DNA from: Gelatoporia subvermispora B
Lineage: Eukaryota; Basidiomycota; Agaricomycetes; Polyporales; Gelatoporiaceae
Reading direction: 5' to 3'
Length of the DNA stretch: 64,000 nucleotides
NCBI GenBank assembly: GCA_000320605.2
Contig: KB445794.1
Span: 1,398,033-1,462,032 of the forward strand
The notes beneath the pieces were generated by a model that did not search any database, was not told the origin of the DNA, and saw nothing but the letters and a program-made list of their open reading frames with translations. The position numbers and the translations under genes were made by a program. Below are positions 1 through 13,700 of the stretch, piece after piece (position 1 is the first letter of the stretch; the number at the start of each line of letters is the position of its first letter).

Positions 1-1743
1 CGGTGACGATGACGATCCCAGTGGTTCAGATCCTCATATACCCGGTTTCTTTCCTCAGGCTGTTAGAGCCGTGTAGCTTCTTCGCACAAATCAACAATAC
101 GAAGGCTTTACAACATCACCTTCGGTGCCAAAGACGACCTTTTGATTGATTCGCTTCAACGCGCAATGGTTTAAAATAAGCATTCCCTCGTTGTTCACAG
201 GGGAGACTCAGAAAGGAGATATATTATGGTATGTACCCAAGCTTCATACATATGCCTACGGTATAGAACTATCTTTTGAAGATGATCAAGGCGCATGTTG
301 GTTTCCCCTCCTCTCGAGAACACTCGGTGGAGGATACTTATCCCGAGGACCGCGGAAGAATCTACGCCAGTACAGATGCGTGCAGCTGCCCTCCCTCGGG
401 AAAAGGAGGCGTGAGTACCCACCTTAGACTCCTACAACGATACTCCGAAAAATTAAAATGAAACTACTGACAACTGAGACGACCCAACATACCTCGAACA
501 CCACTTCGTAGAAAACAAGTTGTAATGGAACACCGACCTGCCTCACCGGATGTCCGAAGTGCTAGTCGTCACAGCGGGTGCCCGGATGCCTAAAATGATG
601 TACTTGTCGGGAGAAGCCTTATATTGAGCCTTGCATCCAGAATCATCGAATCTACTTGTCGTCATAGGAAGTCACAAGTGGGAGAGCTTGGAACTGGATA
701 ATGATTGAGCGGATGGCGAGAAATGGGGGTAAGAGCTGGGCTGTATTACTCTCAGAGGCTGAGGCTGACATTGATCGGTATCTTCGATTTTCGACGGTGA
801 CCGTACTGTCAGCCACCAGTAGGCTGACGTCGATATCGCGCTGTCCGTTCGATTGCACTTCCGTTCAGCCTGCAGTGTACGACCCTGGCTTAAGACCCAG
901 AACACTCTATATGGCATGTACGCTGGTGCGAAGAGGTGCAATCCACGAGAATATAGAGATGGCGGTGAAATATGTTTTAAATGAATACACTAAAGCATCG
1001 GCGTATGTGGACACGGAGGCGTTATTGACGAGGGGATGTCCTATTACGAACCTGCCAGTTCAGAATAACAAAAATGCGTCGCAAAGGCTCGTATTTCGAG
1101 CATCTCAGTCCACGTATTATCATGACTTTAGAAGTGCTCAATATGCCCTGACATGGACACATGCTCCGAGCTGACCGAGCATGTACTAAACTGGATTCGT
1201 GCGGTCTACTGACTAGTTCTGGTCAGCGTCGCATCGCTGTAAGGCCGCAACATACCACTTGGATAATATCATGTTACAAGTTGATAGCGCGAAGGCGCTG
1301 ATCGCGCAGTATAAATACAGCATGCTCCACGTTGCACCGTGTCGGCCGAGCGTGGCCGCCCGCGGTACTTGCTAGTAGGGTACTAGCTTGTATTGGCGAC
1401 GAGAACGTTCCTGAGGAACCTCGAAGAGTTTCACTCGACCTGACGACGCGCGGTATTTCCAGACACAATTGCGTTGGGGACATCTCTGCGATGTGAATTC
1501 GGAATGTATTTGTCGGGGCAGACAGGACATGCAGTAGTGCACAATAGCGTTGCCAGTGGGGATGACGTTTGCAGTGCGCTCACGTCGGGTAAGGCAGGTG
1601 CTGCACCGGGCAGCACAGCGCCAAGTGACGGGCTGCGTATCGCCAATGACAACCGTAGCAGATACGCGCTATTTTCGGGGCCTACGCGCTAATGAGTCAA
1701 CGACACCGTCACGTTTATGCAGTGTAATACACTCGTGTAAGTA
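1..1743. other. no gene recognised
   Basis: I see no supportable gene here. The longest open frame (701-1174, plus) has no recognisable motif and lacks the GC-rich third positions of the real genes in the window. A TATA-like TAATATAAG at about 1742-1750 probably belongs to the tandem-CRIB gene that follows. Confidence 0.5.
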
Positions 1744-1915
1744 ATATAAGACCACGCCCTCTCCGGGGCCCCGCGCGGCTCATACTAGTCAATCCCACCT
1801 CACTGATCTTGAGGTGAGTAGCATCTGAGACGAAAATACAGGACACACGACCGAGACACGTTCGCCCACCCAGCGCCCGGATCCCCTCCCGCCTTCGCAG
1901 GCCCCAGCACGCCGA

Positions 1916-2422
1916 ATGAGGATCCTCGCACTCGACAGCCTCCGCCTCCGTCTCCCCCTCGCCGCCGCCGCGGCGCCGCCGCCCGCCGAGGTCAGCCTCC
2001 CCTGGAACTTCCGGCACGAGTTCCACGTCGGCGTCGACCCCGCCACCGGTGTGTACACCGGACTGCCCACGAAATGGCGCATGCTCCTCGAGGAGCAGCC
2101 CGAGGGCCTGACCGCGCCCATCCGCGATAAGGAGCTGCCCACCTCATACGGGTCATGCAGCCACCCAGCTCGCGCAAGCAGCGACAACCTTGCGCCGGGC
2201 TGCGCGGGCGCCTGGACGTTGGGCGAGACGGTCAAGAGCCTGTTCAGCGGCTCGCCCAGCCATGACCATGCGTCTGCACCCGAGGAGATCAGCCTGCCGT
2301 ACAACGTCCAGCAGCACACGCACGTCTCCTGGGACCCCGATACGCAGCGCTTCTTGGGTCTTCCTAAGGAGTGGGCAATCATCCTCGACAATGACGGGTC
2401 CGAGAGTGACACTGCGGTCTAG
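1916..2422 (+). CDS. tandem CRIB-domain small protein, no kinase
   Basis: This 168-aa protein consists almost entirely of two CRIB/p21-binding modules, the short elements by which effectors bind GTP-loaded Cdc42 or Rac. The first (about residues 26-60) begins VSLPWNFRHEFHVG and continues into a TGLPTKW segment; the second (about 124-158) begins ISLPYNVQQHTHVS and ends GLPKEWAIIL. Both keep the ISxP...HxxH core and the extended GLPxxW tail that also occurs in the PAK kinase encoded 2.1 kb downstream. There is no kinase, PH or transmembrane region. The link between the modules is short and Ser/Gly-rich. The start is the first ATG in frame. A good donor at 1814 and acceptor at 1900 suggest a 5' UTR intron of 87 nt, with a TATA-like site near 1745. 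It is probably a competitor or adaptor for Cdc42/Rac; that role is inference. Confidence 0.8.
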   Translation: MRILALDSLRLRLPLAAAAAPPPAEVSLPWNFRHEFHVGVDPATGVYTGLPTKWRMLLEEQPEGLTAPIRDKELPTSYGSCSHPARASSDNLAPGCAGAWTLGETVKSLFSGSPSHDHASAPEEISLPYNVQQHTHVSWDPDTQRFLGLPKEWAIILDNDGSESDTAV

Positions 2423-2639
2423 TGCTGGTCTCCTCTGTATCCCCTCGCCTCCCCTTTATTTATCTTGCCCTTCACATGCAGATCGCTGTGCTCACAATAT
2501 CTATTCTGACTGTAGCTCTGGTCAATGGCATGCAGGTTCATGTAGGACGGATCACGACGCACCATATTTTACACAATATTACACCCATATCCTACACCGC
2601 GCAATAAATACCACTCATTGGGATATCCTCATCTATCCC

Positions 2640-3874
2640 CTAGCCCTCGGCTCTTGCGCGCATGAGCACCGCAGTAATAAGACCCGGAACGTCGTTCCCC
2701 TGTACATGCGCACCAACGAGATCGCCCAGGTCTTGCTCGAGCCCGTCGATTTGCGCATCCGCTAGCCGCCGCGTGTTAGGCACGAACAGCAGCTTGATGA
2801 GCACCCTGCGTATTGTGCGCCCGGAATGCGCTGGCCGGCGGACCGTATAGGAGAGATGCAGTTCGTTCTCGGACGCCTGATGGTACGAGTCGAGTGCGGC
2901 GAGCCGTCGGTTCAGCGCGAGCGACGCCGTGAACCTGTCGGATCATTGACAATGAGCGACTGCGACCACCACAATTGGCACGCAACGCACCAGTCGTACA
3001 GCCCGGCAACACGCCCGTCCTCGACCTCATCTTTACCCGCCTTGACCTGCTTCTCGAGCTCCGCGCGCTGCATGCGCAGCCGCTCGACCTCCCGCGCGCC
3101 GTCCTTGACGCGCTCCTTCACCTGTTCGACCCGCGCGGTCACCTCCTGCAGCGCCTCGTCCAGTGTCTGCATCTCTGCAACCTGTCCATCGAGCTGTGCG
3201 GTCGCGGATGCGACGGTCAGCCGTGGCGGCGGGTGTGCCTGGCGCAGCCGCGTGAGCGTCAGGCGCGCGTCGAGGATCTTGTCTGCGAGCGAGGCGGCTT
3301 CTTGTGTGAGCGCTTTGGCTTTGTTGTAATCTGTGTAGCGCGGAGCGGTCAGATGGGACTATGGGGATCGGGCGTCGGAGTCACCTTGCTCGACGAGTGG
3401 CGCGAGCGTGCGGATGTCGTCGTACTTTTCCGCGAGTTGGCTCTTGGCGATCTTGAGCGCCTGCTTCTTCTGCTCGTTTGCGGCGTGCAGCTGTTCGTTG
3501 TCGTCTGCCGTGATGAGCTGTGCGTCGTCGCTCACGATGGTCTTGATGTATTGATCCTTGGCCTTTTGTTCGCGGTATTGGAACTTCAATTTGCGGAGAA
3601 ATGACTGGAGTGCGGATTAGATGGACAGAATATGGAGGTACGGGACGGGACAACAAACAATCTGGGCAGCGACTTCGACTGCTACGAGCGCGGGATCGGT
3701 CAAACCTGTGCGCCCCTCGTACAGAGTGTTGGCATCGTTCGCGGACAGCGCCTGCTTGGCGTCAAACTGTTCGCGATGTTCAACGAGATGAAAGGGTGTT
3801 TTCTCGAGGGATGTCTTGAGCGCGCGCGCTGCGTCGAGCCTGGCGGAGGATTCGGGTTCTGCGGAAGGGACCAT
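2640..3874 (-). CDS. sos7: Sos7-like kinetochore coiled-coil protein
   Basis: Four exons (3874-3659, 3604-3385, 3330-2991, 2934-2640) join in frame to 356 codons. The first intron junction gives the reading SFLRKLKFQYREQKAKDQYI, which resembles the conserved block of the fungal kinetochore protein Sos7, a factor that helps load the Mis12 complex. Residues about 70-265 are rich in heptad-like Leu/Glu/Lys/Arg and form a long coiled coil. The C-terminus is a compact conserved block (GLYDWFTASLALNRRL, then LLFVPNTRRLADA) typical of the family. The stop is only 217 bp from the end of the tandem-CRIB gene, so the two converge. The gene starts 681 bp from the PAK start and shares that divergent promoter. 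Family assignment rests on recall of the motif and the length, so it is likely but not certain. Confidence 0.68.
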
Positions 3875-4555
3875 GGTTGCCGCGAGAGATGAATGTGTCC
3901 CCCTGGTGTGCCTCGCACAACTCGCGCGTCGCGACACGCGTTGATCACATGACGGGATCTCGGCAATATGCGCTTACCTCAGCGAGAATGGCTCCGACAA
4001 TTACCACAAGCGGGGCGCTTGGCCTTGGTGCACCTCTTTTTTGCGCCCGTGTAGTACCCTGGAATGAAAATTTTGATTTTGACGCAATCGCTGTGCGCTT
4101 TGAGCATGCAGAGCGGGCGTGTTGGCCGCGTTCGGAGAGTGTTAAAGTGTGAATCGCTGCGCAAAGTGTGCCTGCGTAACGACGGATTGGGAGATCGATA
4201 AGAGGGCGCCTTGAAGGAGTTGGCCAATTGAGGCAGTCGGGATCAAGGTTGCTATTAGAGAGAGCTAGACACTCGTGGCCGTGGCCAAACTCAGACTCAT
4301 TCCTCCTCGTCCGTCGTTTACGTCTCGCCTCTTTCGCCGTCTTCCATCCATCCGGCGAGTTCAGCGTTGACGACGACGAGCAACCTTATTTCAGCCCGGC
4401 TCCCACCAGTTCCGCGGTTACACAACCCGGCAATCGCCATCATTGCTCGAGCCACGCCTTTCCCTCCAGCCTGATCACAGCACCCGCGCCGAGCGACCTC
4501 TCCATTTCCCTTGACACCGAACACAACGCATAGCGTAACTCCTTCGCCGGTGCTC
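3875..4555. other. divergent promoter region between sos7 and PAK genes
   Basis: This 681-bp spacer holds the upstream regions of the two divergently transcribed genes. The part nearest the kinase is C/T- and A/C-rich on the plus strand, as fungal leaders often are. I see no clear TATA box and no further gene. Confidence 0.5.
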
Positions 4556-7208
<2,653 letters not shown>

Positions 7209-7734
7209 CCGCCCACATCCTCACCGCACGCGCATGATCTATATCTATCCACTCGTTCCATGTCTCGCTCATTGTTTCCTACGTTCGGTTCTGGTCCCTT
7301 TGGCATTAGCAGTGACATTCTCCGTTATTGAGACGCACAATGATTTGTACATAAAGAAAGCGTTCGCAACGGGTGGGTGAGTTAAGCTCATCGGCTTGTG
7401 CACCGCACCTGTTTCTCGCGCGGTCCGCCGTCTCGCTCTCCGGCTGTGTACATGTTAGCTACGTACGTGATACTTTCTGTCCGCGGTGTATACCCGAGAC
7501 TAGTAATACCTTTGTCTGCATCTCCCTGATGCTATGGGTGACCGAGCGCTGTTGCTTTACATAGAATGTACTGGTGTCAACCCTGTTCGTGTCTTTACGA
7601 TCTGATTCCATTTCACCGACCGGCGGTAAGTTCGTAATTTACAGGAATTGTACATACATCAAACTGTGCGGAATGAAATAGACGATACATTTTCCCTGGA
7701 GCACACAAGCACTGATGGTTATGTCCAGAAGTAA
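7209..7734. other. convergent 3' region
   Basis: Spacer between the stops of the PAK and Tel1 genes. It should hold both 3' UTRs. No open frame or repeat stands out. Confidence 0.5.
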
Positions 7735-10700
7735 CTAATAGTGTGGGCACCACCCTAGAACCCAACGGTCAGCCGTTGACAATGCAGGCTAGGCAAACCA
7801 CTCACCAACAAACATGTTGCCGAGATTATTCACGTCTGTGGCCTCGGCGATGAGATCGTTCACGACATACTCTGCACTGAGAGTCTTGTCCAGCTTGCGC
7901 TTGACTGAGGAGAGGGCTCTGTCGGCTGCTTCATCTGCCGCGCCGCTGATCAAGTCGATACCGAGAGCGAAGCGCAAGGCCTCCCCAGTAAGGTTCGAAG
8001 TCTCGCTAGTGGATCCTTGGACCCTCTTGATCTTCAGTTCACTCGCGGTCCTGCATAAATGTATCAGGAATCGTATTCTGATTTATGTGGTGAGACGCAC
8101 CAGGAATGAAGCGGATCGTATTTGAACACCTCCAAGACCGTCAGGATCACATCGGATTCATCACGCAAGACTCGCAGGGTCTCCTCTGAGCAACGCTGGA
8201 AAACTCCCTGTGTTCCTGACATACCCATCCCGTCGACCATGTCAGCGGTCAGGCGGAACGGCACTCGCTCCGGCATAGGCAGGAGCTTCCCCTAACATAG
8301 ATGGGATCAGCAATGGACACGACCTCGGTCGAGACGAAGTCGTACTTGGTCGAAGGCTATGCCCAGATCAATGTGGGCCAGCTCTCCAGAACTATTATCA
8401 ATGAGAATGTTGCTAAGATGGCGATCTCCCAGCCCGAGAATATGTCCAACTATGGAGGTGGTTGCGACGCTACGGGTGTAGTTGAGACGCATCACAAACC
8501 ATGACATAGGGGTCTTGTGTTTTTCAGTGAAATAATGTCTCATCACCGGCTTGAATTTTTCTCGGACTTGAAGGAACACTTCAGTAAGAGCGGCGTGGTC
8601 ACCCTTCATAGCCTTCTGTTTTTTATCCATTATGTGATAGGCTGTGCTAGGCTTCGTGTCATCTGGACGATATCTGATCGCACGCCTAACTGTTAGACTG
8701 GGATACTTCAGGTAGAATTGTATCACACACCGGGGATGGGCATTCGTGAGCCACTCAGCTAGGGTAGATGTGTTCTCCACAAACTCGAGAACTCCAGCTT
8801 GAGATGCTAATGGTATGACCCTATAGTCCCTGACTTTCAGATTTCGTCGTCTGGCAGCCCTATCCTTTCGCAATAGTATGTTCACCAAATCGAAGACTTG
8901 CTCCATGACCGCGTCCTGCCTCAGATCGTCATTGCCTTCTCCCTTGTACTATAGTACGGTTAGTACTGAGTTGTCATCAGGACGATAAACGCAGTCGTAC
9001 TAATTGCTTATATCTTTTTCCATTGCTGCCTACGCAGAATGTCACCTTGGGTACGTTCACGCCTCCAAGCACTGCGTACGTGGACTCGAAACTGGCGATC
9101 GTCACAAATTCAGTATATTGTAGAGTTGGGTCGGGAGGTGTCCGGGTCGTGATAACAGGTACGCGGATGTTGCGAAGGTTCCGAATCTTCAAATTGTCAG
9201 GAATTGAACCACCCTTCTGTCCAGTCTTTTTGAGATATTCCTTGACGGGGTGCTTAGCCCACTCCAAGGAGGCAGCGCATACCAGTTCTACGTCTTGTAC
9301 ACGTGCCTGACATAAGGCGTCACTGCGTAGACGATTGAAGATGGCACTCGCTGCGGACGCTCGCTCTGCCTGCGCGGGGGAAGGCTCATGCCGACCAGAA
9401 AGCCTTCGGTTAGAAGTCGAAGCCTCGCTCATGTCACTATCGCCTTTCAAGCAGAACACTTGATACAGGCTGTGGAATGGGTGATCACGGCACATCCGAG
9501 TGATGAGGTACTGAAGGACCTGTTGGTCCCGCGAGGCTTGTCCAGAATGGGGCGTTGATAGTCGAGCAGATAGTTGATGCGCAAGGAAGATGAATTTATG
9601 GGAAGGCACGCGAGTCAGAAATTTCCCAAAGTCGATGTTCGTGTCAGAATTGTCGAAAGTTGCCATCCAGAGGCGACAGAGGCTGAGAATTGCGTCGTGG
9701 TCGAAGTCGTCGCAGCTCTGGAGTGTAGTCGCGTACATTTCCACGGCGCGTGCCAGATATTGGTCGCGTCCGTGTTTGTACTCTTCGAACTGCAATATAT
9801 CAAGCTCGAGAAGCCTCTTCGCATTGTGCTGCTGCGTCGAGAGGTTCTTCCATTCTGTAGACTGAGGCTGCGCGTTTTGGATTTGACTTTGACGCTGCCT
9901 GATCTCCTCGGTCTTTCGATCGACATACAGCTTGGATCTAAGAGCATCGGGGGAGTTCACGATGACATGGTATTGTCTGTCAGCAAAGAGGGCATATTGA
10001 TGATACACTGCAGCGTATTTCGGCTCCACACTTCCGCGCTGCGAGGTGCTATGACGCAGACGCTTGGTAGCCGGCATGAAGTAATTTTTCACGATGCTGT
10101 CCGGTTTCTCGAGAGAAGCTTCTGCTGACCAGGCGCCCTGGATCGTCGGAGGCGTCAAAGGGGCATGATTTGCATGTAGACGCGACTCACAAGACGTGCC
10201 AACAGAAGGGCACTGCGCAATCCTGACGAGTCGTCAGTTGCGGGCAGCTCGTTACTACGACGCACAAGGGTCGCAAGAATCTGCACCGCCAATTTGGGCT
10301 CCTTCATGACCCATAAAACATCAGCAAATTCATTTTCGACTTCAGATGGAGGATGTAGGTGAAGGTGCTGAGCTCGAGTTACAGCATTGAGGGCAATTTG
10401 AGGGTGGTATGCTCTTCTCGCCGAGTGCGCCAGTTCCAAGAGGGTACGTGTCTCGAAAGAGACGATATTGCGGCTAAACTCCGATAACAAGTCGCCAATC
10501 TGCTCGCGCTGTTCCTTCTGTCTGACGGATCGGGCTAGAGATACACGCGACATCATGACAGGCTCTATATCTGAGAAGCTGTAGTCGAATTAGTATTTAG
10601 GTCGTTTCATAGGGTTTTTGGACATACTCGCGGTCGAAATCCAGCTGAGTGAAGGCAACGCGATCGCAAACATCATAGCGTTTGGAACGAAAAGCAGGCT

Positions 10701-13700
10701 GTATGACTGGATCCCTCCATCGTTTCACTTGCTGCAAACACATGAGAGTCCGCGACACCTCGCGAATCTCTGCCATGTTCTCGTTCCCGAGGCTACGCAA
10801 GTAGTCCATTTCATCGAGAAGCACATCGTGGACGATAGTGTTGATCGCTGATTCGCTTCGTTCTCGATGGATGGCCCTCATAACCCTGTACAGAGATGCT
10901 CCAGAGTTACGCTCCTCAGGGCGACCGGGAAGATCCCACGAGCCTGTGCGCCATGCCATATGATATGTCAGCGAGAGATTACTGGCAGCACTAGCGGGCG
11001 CGTTGGATAATGTGGACATAGCAAGGTGATCGAAACCGAAAGCATGCAGCGAATGGACCAGGCCACCGGCGTCAGAGCGTTCCGATGTGGACACCTCAAA
11101 TGCCGCACCGTGGAGGCGGAAGGCCTTTTCCCATTGCCCCTCATGGTGGAGACGCCTCACGAGGAAGCGTCGGAGGTCGTTGGTCTTCACACCGTAGAAG
11201 CCATCGGGCTCATCTATGTGACTGAAGATTTCGAAGAGAATGTCTTCCGTCACAGTGGTGTCCAATGCGCGTTCTTGCCCATATTCAGCGCCTAATTCGA
11301 GGAACAGGAGAGCTGTTGTGAATGCCCCGCATCTGAGAGCACTTTGGCTGAGCAGGACGTAGTCGACATCGAGCCACTTGTCGCGAGCGAGAGCGTCTTT
11401 CGCCTTCACTGGGTTGAAGTGTCGTAAGTGCAATATGATATCGACAACTGATCGTAGAGAGGGCACGCTCGCTTCTTCAGCCGCCAGGATGGACATGAAG
11501 TACTGTGACAAGCGTTCGCGCAGGAGAGGGGAAGCACCACTCTGTGAATCTTGCATCTGGAGAACGCAGTAGACCAGTATAGGCAGAGCCTCTTCGGCGA
11601 ACGCAGTATCAGACTGCAGAACATGCACTAGTGGGGCGAAGAAAAGATCCTTTTGGGCCATGAAACAGCTGAGTTGTCGCGTCACCTGGGAGATCCACCT
11701 TGGGAAGTCACCGACGAGATCAAGCGAACTCGATTTACTAAGAAAGTCAAGCAGATCGTTCGAGGGCTTTTGGACGGTCATCGTTGGATAGGTGTGGAGA
11801 TGCCGAAGTTCGTCACCAATGTCGGAACGACTGTCTTTCGGCATCAGTTCTTTGGGCTCATGTACCGATAGAAGAGAGCAGAGGGTCTTATAAGCAACAT
11901 TGACATGACTGGCGGATACGGAGTCAAGCATTGAAACAAGGGATATAAGGATAGTGCGTTGACTGTGGGCAAGTTCCTGACCCTTAAGCTCGCGCTTGAT
12001 GCCACAGTGTCTCGTTCGTAAGCTGTGGGAAGATGATTCATATCCAAATGTGTCGGTGAAGTTTCCATGTGTGACAAGGAGGGTGGCGAAGGCATCTATG
12101 TCCTCTTCCCGGACCTGCGCCCTCGGTGGAATGCATTCCTTCAACTGCCAAAAGTCCGAACGGACAAACCGATCCTGATCGTATCCCCTCTCTGCTGCAA
12201 CAGCACACAATCTCCGCGCCAACCGAAATTTGCTTGCAGATATATGGGGATCTTTGAGAACCCGAGACAGGTCCTGGGGAGCGACGTCATCGACAAGTAA
12301 CCTTAGATCAGATGGAAGGTCCTCAGGCCACGCCACCAACGCCTTGATTATATACTGCTGTAGTGCGTCGTTCTCTGATAGCAACCGCACTTGATCTTGT
12401 ATCCAGCTCATGAGACTCTGGCCCAAGCTGGACACGAAGGGATCACGAGTGTCGTTGGCGTAATCGTGTGCGGTACAGCTGATGTGAATGAGCAGATTGG
12501 GTAGCCGGCCGCCGTTCTCCGTGTTTTGGGCATACCGAGCGAGAACCCATTCTAGAATGGATTGCGAAGCGAAAGCAAGGTCAATCTGTGCCAAGAGGCT
12601 GGTTGCCCACTTTGCAAGGGTATACAACAGAGTTGGATCTTGGAAATGATCTTCATGCAACGCGACCCAGATGCAAGCCGCGTTGATGAGGCGAATTTGT
12701 TCATTGACCAATGGCGAGCGTTCAAGCTCCGCAAGCATCCGGTGCAAAACGTGATATGTCGCCTCTGTATCCTCGATTTCAGGGGCCTGCCGACCGAACC
12801 ATAGTAATGATCTAACCACGGTACCCGTGTCGAAAGCGGGTAAATTTGGCAGATGAGCGGGGAAAATCTCCGCTTCCCGATATTTGACCAAGGAAGAGAA
12901 CGTCTCAGCGGCGCGAGCACTCGATTCCCCGAGGCATTTGACGAGTAGACTGCCCGGGGAATGGGCTTGATCTCGAAGCGTCCGTAGAATGGCAACGACT
13001 ATGGCAGGTACATCTTCTTTAAGCATCTGAGCCAGAGTCCGGCCGTGCAACATGTCTTGCGTCATCTGCTGAAGGGTCTTCATGATATTCTCAGGTTCCC
13101 CATCTTCGCCGAAGGATATGACGATCTGATAGCCGACGATGTCTCCAAAACACTCTTGTATGCCGTCAGCTGTGGGTTTCTGAAGGGCATTGCAATGGCT
13201 GGCGAAGAGATTCTGGCCATTCGAGACGAGCTGGTGCGAGGACCTAGAGAGGAGATTCGTGGGGGTAAAAGCACGAAATGTGGCTTCTGCACATTCTCTC
13301 TTTGCGCTGTACCCTAGCAGATGAGGCGGGAATTGAAGGAAGGACAAGCCACTCTGCAGCAATGAGAACGCGATTTGGGAAGCATAAACCTCGAATAGCT
13401 GAGACGAGGTTAAGCCCAATCTCTCTCCGATGCCTCGTAGTACGCTCTCTATATGCCTCGTGAACGCGGGCTTGTAGAGGCAGGTTTCCAGGAGGTGCCA
13501 ATACGGTCCGCGACGAATTGCAGAACTAACGACCACGATATTGCCAAGACACAGCAGCCGTGTCAGTAAATATTCATATCTATGATGTAAGCTCCATGAG
13601 AATCTACTCCTCAGAATAAGTCAAACGACGCACGAGTCCAGGAAACTCCTGAATAGGTCCTGTATTGATCGGTAGAGGTTCATGGGATCCCAGTCGCGCT

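Noticed and set aside
701..1174. 157-codon plus-strand open frame
   Set aside because: No motif, no codon bias like the real genes, no plausible splice partners and no homologue recognised.
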